Shown: positions 1 through 10,286 of the stretch, piece after piece | Layout: each line of letters begins with the position of its first letter | Numbering within the stretch: the first letter of the stretch is position 1 | Assembly (NCBI GenBank): GCA_964035575.1 | Contig: OZ037880.1 | Location: 1,054,001-1,118,000 of the forward strand | Direction: 5' to 3' | From: Rhynchopus sp. YZ270_cl-10 | Taxonomy: Eukaryota; Euglenozoa; Diplonemea; Diplonemida; Diplonemidae | DNA: 64,000 nt | The notes under the pieces: model-generated | What the model was told of the DNA's origin: nothing | Databases searched by the model: none | The model's input: only the letters and a program-made list of their open reading frames with translations | Translations under genes and position numbers: made by a program

Positions 1-202
1 AAAAAATACACAATCTCTGCAACCTTTTTTATCCTACTATGCCTTGTCTTTCTTGAAGCACCTCACAGAACAACACACACCGCCTTATCACACAAATGTC
101 ACGATAGCGGGGGGAAATCATTAGATAGGCATCTTAGCTGCTGCCGCTTAGTGCACTGCGTCTGCGAGGTGGTTTTGTTGGACACATCGTCTCTCTTTTA
201 AT
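1..202 (+). other. 5' flank of the GTPase gene
   Basis: AT-rich, with no long open frame of its own. A pyrimidine stretch (TCTCTCTTTTAAT) directly precedes the ATG at 203. No clear promoter element is visible. Confidence 0.4.
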
Positions 203-2197
203 ATGGGGCAGGAACAGTCCATCACACCGCATAGCGGAGCTAGTTCTACAGCGACTGCGCAAAGGAAGAGTTGGTGGAGGCGGAGCGCGCGGGAGTCGGT
301 TCGTGTGCCCCCAACGGAAAGCTTTGTGTTGCCAGAAGACGTAAAGGGGAGGGAGACGCGGATCATCAAAATCGTTGTTCTTGGGGATACTGGGGCAGGT
401 AAGTCTAGTATTGTGGAGAGGTATTGCCTGGGGTTGTATAATATACAGCATGTTCCGACGGTGGGGCCGCAGCTTACGTCATGTGAACTGACACCGGAGA
501 GGGTGGAGAGTGTGGGCAGTTATTCGCATGATATTCGCGCGCAGTTTGTCGAGCTCCCTGCGCAGGAGACCTACGAAGGGTCGCCCACCTTTGCGCAGCA
601 TCTGGGCGACGCAGATGGAGTGTTGTTTGCGGTGGACGCTACCAGAGCTGCGTCCGCTTTGTTCTTTGATGCGTTGCTTCCTCGGGCAAAGGCGGCCTGT
701 CGGGGGGACTGTTTATTTGCGTTATTTCTCCACAAAAATGATCGAAAAACTCCGAAAATGCCGCTCCGGCGGAAAGGGGCGGAGGTGGAGTATGCGGCTG
801 CTGCAGGGCTGTGCCACGTTGCGGCGACGACATCGGTTTTGAGTAAAGGGGTTGACGCGAATGTTGGGGTCTTATTGTCGAAGATTCTCATTGAAGGAAG
901 GGGGCCGGATGCAGCGTTGGCGAGTCGTGTCGCGAGACCGGAGATGACATCGCAACAGATCGGCACCTCTACACTGGCAGAGGTGGGCAACGTTGATGAT
1001 GAGCGCATCCGTTTGGTCGAAAGCCACATCGCTGCCTTCCTCAATGTTCATATCCAGGTCTTAGGTGACTATAAGAAGCAGCATGCAGCGACAGTCTCCA
1101 CAGGGCGTCCCTCATTGAACCACAAAAGGGTTGAAGTAGGTTCCACCCTCGAAGTCGAACTTCAAAGAGAATGTGAACGGCTCCTCACCCGACTCAAAAA
1201 GCTGCGTGCAAATGTGCCTCTCACAGCGGTCCCCGATTTGAGGGAGTTTCTTGCGATAACAGCGCATTTTTATTGCAAATTGATGCCATGTTGGGGGGAT
1301 CTTCCCAACGAATTATTTGTTGAATCTGCTTTGGCCCATGCAAGGGGGCAGGCGAGAGCAAAGTCAGGACCGGTCTTGAAAAGCGCCAACCAATACACTG
1401 CTGCAGTACCGCCACCTGCTGCATTTGGGTCTTATTTACAGGGTGCTGGAGAACGTCGTGCAAGAGAAGATACAAAGGATATCACACATCGTGTCTCCCC
1501 GGACACAACGATTGTGGGTTCGTTGTCATCAAACCCTGTTGGGGGTTCGACTGCAGATTCTTGGGAAGGGAGTGGGGTTATGGCACCCAACTCTGGGGGT
1601 CGTGCTATGTCTGGTGACTATCCAATGGGTTTAGGGCTGACACCACGCAAAGAAAACTCACCTCCAGGATACCCGAACACCTTTCTTGGGATGGATAGAG
1701 GGCGGAATGGAGTATCAGGGGTAGGGCAAGCAGACAGGCACCTCCTCAAAGTGTTGAGTCAAAACAAAGCGGACCTTAAGCAGCTGAAGGATTTTTTGTC
1801 ATATTCAAACAGAAACACAGGGAAGTTGCGGCATCGGTCAGTGTCGAGCACAGTAGCAGGGTCGGCGACAAGATCAGGCAGCCGACAACAAGGTCGTAGT
1901 AGGAGAAACAGCCATGGGCACAGCCAGCACAGTGTGCATATTCAGGATGAAGACATTCAGAGCAGGAGAAGTACCTTAGGTATTACCTCTTTCCCCATTT
2001 TTTTGAATCCTATTGAGCCTATGGTCTTAATACGAAATCCTCCTTTTTTTTCTGTGTGTGTCCCAGAGGCGTAGTCCTATTGTAACGTTCAATTTTTTTT
2101 CTTCCAAAGCTCAACCTTTGCTTGTGCTATGTTCTGTGACATCCCTTTTTTTCTCATTTTTACAGAAACGAGCGTTCGTACTCCCCGCTTCACGTGA
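203..2197 (+). CDS. Atypical Ras-like small GTPase, N-myristoylated, with long C-terminal tail
   Basis: A Ras-superfamily GTPase fold occupies about residues 53-230. The P-loop GDTGAGKSS is at residues 61-69. The usual G3 DxxGQ is replaced by a sequence reading ELPAQE, and the G4 NKxD motif reads HKND, so switch II and base recognition are atypical. The protein begins MGQEQS, which fits the N-myristoylation consensus (Gly2, Ser6) and suggests membrane attachment. A Ser/Arg/Gly-rich low-complexity tail of some 370 residues follows the G domain. The preferred model is exon 1 203-1979, intron 1980-2165 (GTATTA to TTTTTACAG) and exon 2 2166-2197 ending in TGA, giving 602 aa. Unspliced, the frame runs to a TAG at 2072-2074 through a T-rich, non-coding-looking stretch, so the splice is likely but not proven. 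Relatives with poor G3/G4 motifs include RabL-type GTPases; I do not assign a subfamily. Confidence 0.75.
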
Positions 2198-2219
2198 AAG
2201 AAAAATGCAATCTTTTTTG

Positions 2220-2395
2220 TGACTGTGAAACACGAGAGGCTTGGGGTCATCTTATAAACTTTTCCTTTTTTTTCAGATGTAAACCACGAAATGGGTGTAG
2301 GACTGCATGGTTGGGTGTCCACCCAGGTCGGTCACACCAGGTCCACTGTCACAAGCGAGCTGTTGCATTTCAAGTCAAGTTTTTTTTTTTTTTGT
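2220..2395 (+). repeat. Dispersed repeats, type B then type C
   Basis: The B copy (about 2220-2276) has the core CACGAGAGGCTTGGGGTCAT and then a T run. The C copy (about 2341-2395) is divergent and ends in a T run. The block 2274-2303 recurs at 34189-34220 ahead of another C copy, so the C element can carry an upstream extension. Confidence 0.55.
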
Positions 2396-2459
2396 TTGAT
2401 TCTTTTTCTTCTTTCTTAGGCAAACAGCCCCCCACCCAAAATGGCGTGCTGTCCAGAGG

Positions 2460-2600
2460 TCTTTTTTCCCCCCACCCCCCACCCCCCACCCCCCACCCTT
2501 CCAAAAAAAAAAAATACCTCAATAAAAAACAGCGACGCTGCCTAGCAGTTAGCGTCGCTCCTACCTAACCACTAGGTAGGTTACAGTTAAAGAAAAAACC
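2460..2600 (+). repeat. C-rich microsatellite and twin hairpins
   Basis: CCCCCCA repeats lie at about 2467-2498. Two adjacent palindromes follow: AGCGACGCT (2531-2539) pairs with AGCGTCGCT (2551-2559), and CCTACCT (2560-2566) pairs with AGGTAGG (2574-2580). They abut with no spacer in the 5' region of the next gene. Confidence 0.6.
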
Positions 2601-2640
2601 CCCTCCTTTGATCAATTCAACACTTTCAACTCAGCAAAGT

Positions 2641-2663
2641 GTCTCTCTCTCTCTCTCTCTCTG
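2641..2663 (+). repeat. (CT)n microsatellite
   Basis: About ten CT dinucleotides upstream of the efflux carrier gene. Confidence 0.9.
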
Positions 2664-2799
2664 CACTGTAGGCAAAAACTCAGACCCGACACGATCGGGC
2701 ACACGACGATATAGCAAAACCAACAGACAGCATCTTCCATCGCTTGCGGGCAGACAAGATACATCCCCTTTTTTCAATATCCTGCTGTCCACCGATTTT

Positions 2800-2837
2800 G
2801 CACGGCGTTTGCACCTTTCCACTTCTCTTGAAACATC
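2800..2837 (+). repeat. Dispersed repeat, type A
   Basis: GGCGTTTGCACCTTTCCACT followed by TCTCTT matches the type A core. It sits 460 bases before the ATG of the efflux carrier gene, just ahead of the pyrimidine satellite. Confidence 0.6.
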
Positions 2838-2860
2838 TCTTCTCTCACCACATTTCCTTC

Positions 2861-3245
2861 CCCCCTCTTCCCTCTTCCCTCTTCCCTCTTCCCTCTTCCC
2901 TCTTCCCTCTTCCCTCTTCCCTCTTCCCTCTTCCCTCTTCCCTCTTCCCTCTTCCCTCTTCCCTCTTCCCTCTTCCCTCTTCCCTCTTCCCTCTTCCCTC
3001 TTCCCTCTTCCCTCTTCCCTCTTCCCTCTTCCCTCTTCCCTTTCCCTCTTCCCTCTTCCCTCTTCCCTCTTCCCTCTTCCCTCTTCCCTCTTCCCTCTTC
3101 CCTCTTCCCTCTTCCCTCTTCCCTCTTCCCTCTTCCCTCTTCCCTCTTCCCTCTTCCCTCTTCCCTCTTCCCTCTTCCCTCTTCCCTCTTCCCTCTTCCC
3201 TCTTCCCTCTTCCCTCTTCCCTCTTCCCTCTTCCCTTTCCCTCTC
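2861..3245 (+). repeat. TTCCCTC heptamer satellite, about 54 copies
   Basis: An almost perfect 7-base tandem array (TTCCCTC) of about 380 bp, with irregular units near 3040 and 3235. One strand is pure pyrimidine, so the tract could form triplex DNA. Because 7 is not divisible by 3 and the unit has no stop, long spurious open frames cross it on both strands. It merges into the natural pyrimidine tract and acceptor-like CACAG at about 3280, before the ATG at 3301. Confidence 0.95.
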
Positions 3246-3300
3246 CCTCTCTTCTCTCCTTTCACCACTTTTCACAGAAAAAAAGGGCAATCACCTTACA

Positions 3301-4608
3301 ATGGGACTCTTAAGCGTAGTCGGAGAGTCCGTCTCTGCTGTGACAGAGGTGATTCTCATTTCACTGTTTGGGGCCTATCTTGCACGCAAAGGTGTCATGT
3401 CGAACACTGCTATCAAGCTAATAGAAAAGGTTCTGGTCGAAATTTTCACCCCTTCACTTATCATCAGCAAGGTCATCCCGCATGCAGACGCATCGATGGT
3501 TCTGCAGCTGTGGCCTCTCATTGCGGTTTGCGGATGGAACATCTTTTGGGGTCTCATACTAGGCTACATCCTTGCTACACAGCTCTTCGGACGCAACGAC
3601 TTAAAGGGTGTCATCCAGGCAGGTCTTGCCTTTCCCAACGCAATTTCAGTGTGCTTAACGCTTTCCCTCGCATTGTGCCGTGCAAATACCATTCAAAGTA
3701 TAGCAGTAGATCATGGCAACATTTCTGGCAATGTGTCGTCTCTCATTCTGTATTCTGATTCCGGTGAGTTTGCTGGGTATTCTGAATACGTAGAGGAATA
3801 CCTTTCGGAGCGTGCGACCGTGGTGGTGATGACGTCCACTCTGTGGTGGAATCTTGCGCGTTGGACCATCGCATATAACCTTCTTTCATACGATGCAGGG
3901 GATTCATGGAAGAGTCGGGCAAAGAAGGTCTTCAACCCTCCAGTCTATGCGTGTATTGCTGCCTTTGTTATAGGGTTTACTCCGTTTTTGCAGTCGTGGT
4001 GGTTGAGCGACCATGTGACCGCGATTTTGGTGACCACTGCGTTTAATATGATTGGACGGTGTACAGTTCCGTGCACCTTGGTGGTGCTTGGTGCTCGGGT
4101 GTACAACGTAACCCATTCGTTGTTGGAGAAGAAGGAGCCGGAGACATTAGAACTTACTCAGGAGAATGCGGCAGAGGTTCTGCTTGATCAAGAAGCGGAA
4201 ACAAGCTCGGTGCACGAAATGCAGGTTTATACTAACGGTAGTGACGAAGAATGTCCTGCAGAAGAGACCGCTCCATTGCCCGCAATTCCAGTTCCAGCCC
4301 CAGAAGAAGGAGTCCCCTTGAGGATTAATGTGACCATCATCGTTTTCCGTCAAGGGGTGTGTATGCTGCTTGGGTTGGTGCTTGCGACGATGTTCACTCA
4401 TGTGACAGATGATGTGATGGTGCTGACGGTAGGGTTCTTGCAAACAGCAGGACCACCTATGATCAACCTGGCGATCATGGCGGGTCTGCATGGGTCGTTT
4501 GAAACGGATGTGACAAAGCTACTTATGATGTCGTACATTGCCTCTATATGCACGTGGACGGTGAGCATTGCAGCGTACCTGTATATGCTTAACATTCGGT
4601 TAGGATGA
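3301..4608 (+). CDS. Auxin efflux carrier (AEC/PIN-like) family membrane transporter
   Basis: The 435-residue protein has the membrane-transport (AEC) family layout: an N-terminal bundle of hydrophobic helices (residues 1 to about 270), a hydrophilic acidic loop (about 275-340) and a C-terminal bundle of about four helices ending at the stop. Family-like stretches include FTPSLIISKVIP near residue 50 and GLAFPNAIS near 105. Members move organic acids, auxin or related solutes across plasma or ER membranes; the substrate here cannot be read from sequence. The ATG at 3301 is chosen because the open frame upstream is only the heptamer satellite, and because CACAG with a pyrimidine tract ends about 20 bases before it. 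No intron is needed. Confidence 0.85.
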   Translation: MGLLSVVGESVSAVTEVILISLFGAYLARKGVMSNTAIKLIEKVLVEIFTPSLIISKVIPHADASMVLQLWPLIAVCGWNIFWGLILGYILATQLFGRNDLKGVIQAGLAFPNAISVCLTLSLALCRANTIQSIAVDHGNISGNVSSLILYSDSGEFAGYSEYVEEYLSERATVVVMTSTLWWNLARWTIAYNLLSYDAGDSWKSRAKKVFNPPVYACIAAFVIGFTPFLQSWWLSDHVTAILVTTAFNMIGRCTVPCTLVVLGARVYNVTHSLLEKKEPETLELTQENAAEVLLDQEAETSSVHEMQVYTNGSDEECPAEETAPLPAIPVPAPEEGVPLRINVTIIVFRQGVCMLLGLVLATMFTHVTDDVMVLTVGFLQTAGPPMINLAIMAGLHGSFETDVTKLLMMSYIASICTWTVSIAAYLYMLNIRLG

Positions 4609-5255
4609 ACAAACCGTTAGGGAAGATTGTGGTGGGGGGAAAACTGATTTACTCAATTTCCCCCTGTGTTCTTGTTGCAGGTTTTGTTGGAGAGGAGACC
4701 ATGATTGTCGTGTGTTCGCGAGGTTTTTCGTTGTGTTTTGGGTGTGTTGGTTGTGCTAAGAAAAATAGTTCATCAATGCAAAAAAATCCTTCTATCTCGG
4801 AAAATTATTTCAAAGGGGAAAAAATGGTGTGCGCATCATTCAGGTTTCAGGGTTTCGCGCTCTATTTTTTTTTTTTTTTTTTTGTGTTTTTTTTTGGCTA
4901 TACCTGCACTCCCTTCCCAGTGTTTTTCAGTGGCCGCTGTTCACCACCTAGCTTCACTTTGGATGTGTCTCATTGTGTGTCGTCGGTTTCCTTGGCAGGG
5001 TGACGAGGCTCATATCATTATATCGTTATCAAATTGTCCCGAATTGGTCTCAAGTTTTTTGTTGAAGTGTCAATTAGAAACCCGCCTAATATAGCCAACA
5101 TTGTATCGCCTGATACCGACTATTTTCTCCCCCTATAAAATCACTTTGCGCCAAATTCAGATCTCACACTGTTTTTGGCTGCGTTCAACGAAAATAATCT
5201 TCCCCCCTTTCCTAGTCGAGTTATAAAGATCAGGTGGCGACCGTAACATTCGGGT

Positions 5256-5302
5256 TTTGGTAGGCGTTTGCACTTGCAACTTCTCTTTTTTGTTTTTGTT
5301 TT
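5256..5302 (+). repeat. Dispersed repeat, type A
   Basis: TAGGCGTTTGCACTTGCAAC, then TTCTCTTTTTT and further T runs. Confidence 0.6.
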
Positions 5303-5548
5303 TTTTGGATTTTCCAATGGGTTGTTGTTGTTTTTTATACACTTCCCTAATGCTTTCAAATTTTTATTTGAAAGTGTATGCATGTGTTTTTTGGATTTTC
5401 CAATGCGACAATGTCGTTCCGTGTGCGTTGTGTGATGTGACCATGCACAACTTCCCCCCAGCCGTCCTTTGTATTTTTGGCTTGATTTCACCCACAACCT
5501 CGTAGAAAAAAGTGTACATTTTTCTTGTCATTGTTTTATGATAAAGTG

Positions 5549-5582
5549 CTCTGTGTCCTAGAGGCGTTTGCACTCTCATCAA
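5549..5582 (+). repeat. Dispersed repeat, type A
   Basis: CCTAGAGGCGTTTGCACTCT; the 3' half is degenerate. Confidence 0.5.
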
Positions 5583-5710
5583 AGACCGTGTGCACGTACT
5601 CCGGCTCATTGGAGCGATCACTGTGCTAGCTTGGGTCCCCAAATATTACGACAGATACGTTGTATCAGTGTGCCGTTACAGTTTTTTTTTTCTCCTGTGA
5701 ATACCAAAAA

Positions 5711-5798
5711 GGTGGTGATTGTGATTGTGATTGTGATTGTGATTGTGACTGTGACTGTGGCAACACAAGAGCACTGCAGCGATTTTACAGAACAACAT
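5711..5798 (+). repeat. GTGATT microsatellite with type E repeat
   Basis: A hexanucleotide array GTGATT/GTGACT (5713-5757) runs into TGTGGCAACACAAGAG, which recurs at 17720 and in degenerate form at 58510. Confidence 0.65.
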
Positions 5799-6846
5799 GT
5801 CTGATTCTTTTTGTAAGCGCCGTTTTTCCCCAACCTTTTGAATGACTTTGTACCCAGGAGGCAATCATCTGACGGGATCTCACGGGGGGAGCTTTTTTTA
5901 TGCTTGAACTAAACCCCCGTTGAAGTGTACATTCAAAGGAGGGAAAGAACACGGAGATTTATATTAGTATGATGTGGCTGGATGAGGCTCTCTCACTTTC
6001 CACACCTTTTTCTTTGCAAACCAGGATAGATTTTTTTTTGGTAATGAAATCAGAAGTCCACGATTTGTATATGGAAACGGAAAAGGTAGGTAACTAGTTA
6101 CGTCGTCTAGTTAATATAACAAGGTAGCCCTTGTTATGTGATCAGTAAAAAACGGAACTAGGTGACTACCTTATTATACCTCTGTTTCGGGCGTGACCAG
6201 ATAGTCGTGTGGCAGGATATCATCTTGTCAGCCCACAGCGTCTGAACTGAATTAAGGTTGAATGTATTACTTCCCTTAAGTGAACAGCGCTGTGATACCT
6301 TTCGCCACTGTAATGTGTTCTCAACAGTCCGATCCGAGGACGCCCATTTCCAGCATAGTTTTAATCAAAAAAAGATTCGTGCAGTACACATTCACATTAC
6401 AACATCTTCTAGTAATATCTCCTCAAAACCAATGAGCATATTTTTTTGAGCGATTTTTTTTCAAAACAGAAGACCAAAGTAGAAGGGGGTGGGAGTGGGG
6501 TGGGGGGGGAAAGACTAGAGTTCCCATTTTTTGTTCAAATTTCCGCTTTTGTAGGTGTCTCATTCTGTGAAAGCATTCCTTTCCACTCTCCAACCCTCCC
6601 TATATTCCCCCCCACACCCACCCGCCCACCCACCCCACCCCCCTTTTTTTTGCCATCTCTGACTGTTTGGCTTTTTTTTTTGTTCATTTTACAAAAATCG
6701 TGGTTCTTTTCTCACCTATTTCCTCTTTCTCATCACCCCCCTCTCTCGCGCTCTCTTCTGTCACCATCTCACCAACTCACTATCCCCTCCACAGAAGGGC
6801 TGATCTATCTTTTTTTGGGTTTGCCATTTTTATAAACCCGTACACA

Positions 6847-8362
6847 ATGCGCTCAAAGATCACCCGGGCGTTTGCGAATGAGAGCAACAGGGGTATTGTA
6901 ATGCACTCGGGTGCTGCGTTTGCTCTGTTTTTGTGGGGGTTGTTTGACTGTTTGTGGTATTCTTCGTTGTCGGGTACTGTGGCTTTGGTGTATCTCCTCC
7001 ACACGATTGGGACCTGTGTTCTGCACATTGTGTGTGAGGCTGTGTCAGAAGGGCCGGGAAACTCCTGCATCACCCCGAACTTTCCCTTCGGCTTTGCGCG
7101 TTTGCGCATCCTACTGACATATGGGAACGCCTGTGTGCTAATGTTCTTCAGTTTGACAACAGTGGTCGAAGGCGTCGAAACGCTCATTCTCGGGCAAACC
7201 CCGACCTGCCGGGCAAGGTATGTAATGTTTATTTTACTGCAACAACAGCCAATACTTAGGTTTGCAGTCCACCCTTCCTTCTAAAACCCATAGCGTCTGT
7301 GGGTCCCAAAGGGCTTCACATTTTTTGTACTCAACATTGTCTACCTTTTCTACGACACCATAATATTATGTACACCTTCGCTTCCATACAGACTCATCAT
7401 CCTGCAGTTGGCAGTGCACGGTGTGTATGAGGCATATCTCTCCAGTAAGGTGCCTGTGTTTGGCACTCCCGTCCGTCGGAGCCTGGCGATCCGTGTGATC
7501 AGAAGGTGCATCCCGTCGTTGCTTGCTTTGGTGTCGTGCTTCTTTGATGAAGTGCTTGCCTCTGCAGGACACTATGAGGGTACTGTGGATGCGATGTGTG
7601 CGATTGCCTCTGGGTATTATTGTCTTCACATTACGTGGCCGCTGGCGAAGCAGTGCTGCAACGTTCTTCTTCAGAAGGCGCCCGGGAAGGGGACACGCGC
7701 GCAGCTGGACAAAACGTGTCGGGAGATTCAGGGGCTTCCTGGGGTGTTGGACATCTCAGATGGGCGGTATTGGAGCTTGAAGGAGAATGAGGTGGTGGGG
7801 AGCATGCGGGTGAGGGTGAGGGATGCCAGCTCTGCGCAGAAGGTGCTGGGGGAGGTGCGGCACGCCTTCTCCAGTCTGCTCAGTACAGTGTGCATCCAGG
7901 TGGACACAAACAGCGAAACGGTGATGCAGCGCATGGCCTCGTTCTCCAGCGCAACAGGGTTCTCGCCGACGCTCGCCGCACCGCCCGCACCCCTCCCGAC
8001 TCTCAACTTCGCAAACTACGCTGAGTCCAGCGGCGCTGGCACACCACAGTATTCACAGCCTCAATCACGCCTTCCCGTTACACCCACCATGCCTGGTGGT
8101 AACGTGGTATGTCTTCATAATGAGTCTTGACTATGAGGATTAGATTCATATTGAAGTGAACTAGCGCACACTTTGTTTTATTGTACAGTATCAATGGAAC
8201 CCTTTTCTAAAAGAATTTGAAAAGGGACGTATTACAAAAAAAAAGCTGTGTGGCGGCAGAGCGTTTTCAGATCAAAGATAAATAAATCGTAAGTTTACAC
8301 ACATTTTTTAATTTCCACTTCTCCCACCACAGGCACGCCAACCCTCTTTGGAGGAAGTATAG
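6847..8362 (+). CDS. Cation diffusion facilitator, ZnT6-like zinc transporter
   Basis: Spliced model: exons 6847-7217, 7392-8106 and 8333-8362, total 371 aa. Introns are GTATGT...TACAG and GTATGT...CACCACAG. The membrane half has the CDF pattern of helix pairs with the FGFARL-ILLTYGNA linker seen in ZnT proteins, and the C-terminal half (from about residue 235) is the cytosolic CDF domain. At the transport-site helix canonical members have HxxxD; here the segment reads FFDEVLASAG, so a zinc-coordinating His looks absent, as in human ZnT6, which works only as a partner of ZnT5. A heteromeric, non-transporting role in the early secretory pathway is therefore possible (inference). The last exon encodes only nine residues; without it the frame stops at 8128-8130 after seven extra residues. 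Confidence 0.75.
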
Positions 8363-8920
8363 AAGCGACGCGACTGGAAAATCTTTCAATACAAACAACG
8401 AAAATTTTTCTGCGAGTATCGCTCCATTTTTTGGGAGTCTTGGGAGGGGAAGGTGAACATAAGTTCTTTGTGTACCATTTCTCGGAAAACCAGCACAAAC
8501 GTCCACAGCGACGTTTTTATTTCAACACCTGCATTTTTTTTTAGGTACTTTAGGTACACTGTTCACAAGAGGGCTTTGTATTACAAGCCAACCTTTTTTT
8601 TCCACTTTCCGTCACTCTCTCTCTCTCAAAACGATTCGTTTGCTGCACAGCAAACACCACTATAGAGTACCCATCGAGGGTAAGGGCAAACGGGGAATGG
8701 GTGAGAGAGAAGGATAGACACACCAAAGAAAAATCGATTTTATTTTCCCCCCCCTCCATGTTATTGTAAGTACATTGAAACCCCCCCCCCCCCCCCGTCT
8801 CCTGTTCACCTCTCCGTTCTTTTCTTCCGTCTCTACAAAGATTTATATCTCAAACATTATTATTATTTTGTTTGTGCATACCGGCGAAGTGCTCTCTGCG
8901 GTTCGATAACCCGCGGAGAA
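8363..8920 (+). other. Intergenic, no gene seen
   Basis: T-rich, with a type C repeat, a C run of about 18 (8780-8797) and a small palindrome around 8900 (CTGCGGTTCGATAACCCGCG). Confidence 0.5.
8553..8601 (+). repeat. Dispersed repeat, type C
   Basis: GGTACACTGTTCACAAGAGG, then GCTTTGTATTACAAGCCAAC and a T run. Confidence 0.7.
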
Positions 8921-8982
8921 CCAGTGTCTGCGTCTGCCGATGAACGGTGAGGTGTTTGCACTTTCGACTTCTCTTTTTTTTT
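8921..8982 (+). repeat. Dispersed repeat, type A, long form
   Basis: CAGTGTCTGCGTCTGCCGAT, then GAGGTGTTTGCACTTTCGAC and TTCTC with a T run. The long form matches the copy at 16059. It contains an in-frame ATG (8940) that extends the LanC frame but is more likely non-coding. Confidence 0.7.
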
Positions 8983-9035
8983 CACCATTCTACACATCCA
9001 TAGCCATCACCACCTTTCAGAGAAACAAAAAAATA

Positions 9036-10286
9036 ATGTCCCGAATTATCCTGGATGGGGAAGGATACGACATTACCAAGCAGATTACCTGCGAGGACAG
9101 TATATTACACATTGAAGAGGTGCGGGGCGCACTTGTAGAGGGGCTATCCGACAGCTTGGAACTGCTGCTGTTCAACGACACTAGCGAGGAGATCGCACGA
9201 GACATACGTGGAGACGGCGTGTATGTAGGGAAGACAGGAGTAGTGGTTGCCTTGGGCCGGCTTTTAGAGGCAGAGAGGATGCACCGGACACTCTCTGAAA
9301 CTACCTTGACACGTGTACAGCGCTGCTTTGAAACGCTTCTTAAAGAGATCAAGCCGTCTGCTATGCGACGAGATGCGACCTTCCTTGAAGGCAAAGCCGG
9401 CGTTCTTGCAGTCCTCGCACACTACACAAGACAGGAACAGTACTACGCCGACCTCATTTCCCTCACCCCCGACGTCACCACCCTGGACGAAGGTGAATGC
9501 GAGCTCCTCTACGGCCGTGCAGGCTATCTCCACGCCCTTCTCTTTGTCCAAACTGCCCTACCACAACACCTAAAGGACCGCCACGCCGACGCAATGAAAA
9601 GAATCGTCAAGCAAATCATCAACACAGGACTAAACAACGCAAAAAAATGGAATGCATGGGCCAAACAAAATGCACAGCCCAGCATGTCTCTGGTTTTTGA
9701 ATGGCACAATAAAATGTACTTCGGCGCGGCGCATGGCATCTGCGGCATTCTTCACACCCTTCTACAGTGTCCAGAAGAAATCTTGGTTGAAGCGACACCC
9801 ACCATCTTTGCGACCATCAAGGCCTCTCTCAATGAATTAGCAGCATTGCAGCTTCCTTCTGGTAATTACCCTTCTAGCCAGGGTAATTCAAGCGGCCGAT
9901 TGAACCAATTTTGCCATGGGTCCACAGGGTTCGTTCTCCTCTATTGCTTGGCATATGAGAAGTTTGGTGATACAATGTACCTCGACAGGGCAGTGTCCGC
10001 AGCAAATTTCCTCAAAAACAATATTGTCATCAAGGGTGTCGGTCTGTGCCACGGTGTGAGCGGGAACACCTATCCTCTCCTTGCAATGTACCGTGCCACA
10101 AAAGACCCGGTCTGGCTGCAGACAGCCACGCACATTACCATGTTCCTCTGCCACGAACACTCGCGTATCTACCAACAGAGTGAACGGCCCCTCTCACTGT
10201 ATGAAGGCGTATCCGGAATGGTCGCTCTCCTGACAGACATCCTCGCCTCTCCTTCTGAAGCAAAATTTCCTGGATTTGAGGTGTAA
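9036..10286 (+). CDS. LanC-like protein (LANCL family)
   Basis: A 416-residue single-exon protein with the LanC alpha/alpha-barrel repeats (GxxG motifs: GKAGVL, GRAGYL, GAAHGICG, GSTGFV, GVSGN, EGVSGM). The three zinc ligands are present: Cys293 in FCHGSTG, and Cys338 and His339 in GLCHGVSG. In animals LANCL enzymes add glutathione to dehydroamino acids formed from phospho-Ser/Thr; bacterial LanC closes lanthionine rings. With no lanthipeptide precursor nearby, the eukaryotic housekeeping role is more likely. Start chosen at 9036: it follows an acceptor-like CACCTTTCAG at about 9020, and the earlier in-frame ATG at 8940 lies inside a dispersed repeat whose translation is unlike the family. 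Confidence 0.88.
   Translation: MSRIILDGEGYDITKQITCEDSILHIEEVRGALVEGLSDSLELLLFNDTSEEIARDIRGDGVYVGKTGVVVALGRLLEAERMHRTLSETTLTRVQRCFETLLKEIKPSAMRRDATFLEGKAGVLAVLAHYTRQEQYYADLISLTPDVTTLDEGECELLYGRAGYLHALLFVQTALPQHLKDRHADAMKRIVKQIINTGLNNAKKWNAWAKQNAQPSMSLVFEWHNKMYFGAAHGICGILHTLLQCPEEILVEATPTIFATIKASLNELAALQLPSGNYPSSQGNSSGRLNQFCHGSTGFVLLYCLAYEKFGDTMYLDRAVSAANFLKNNIVIKGVGLCHGVSGNTYPLLAMYRATKDPVWLQTATHITMFLCHEHSRIYQQSERPLSLYEGVSGMVALLTDILASPSEAKFPGFEV

Larger units (their letters stand above)
4609..6846 (+). other. Intergenic, no gene seen
   Basis: T-rich spacer with short repeats. It holds a T run at 4865-4882, two type A copies, a GTGATT microsatellite and an imperfect palindrome at about 6081-6180 (GGTAGGTAACTAG against CTAGGTGACTACC). 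The last 100 bases are pyrimidine-rich and end in CCTCCACAG (about 6793), an acceptor-like site before the zinc transporter start. Confidence 0.6.

Noticed and set aside
2608-3300. Long open frames on both strands through the heptamer array (Ser/Leu/Phe/Pro or Arg/Glu/Gly repeats)
   Set aside because: Translation of a stop-free 7-base tandem repeat; the conserved transporter starts only at 3301.
8885-8935. Possible tRNA or SINE B-box (GGTTCGATAAC)
   Set aside because: No cloverleaf or A-box at the right spacing; better explained as the 5' part of a type A repeat palindrome.
8940-9035. Upstream in-frame ATG for the LanC gene
   Set aside because: It lies within a dispersed repeat and precedes an acceptor-like site; the added residues do not resemble LanC proteins.
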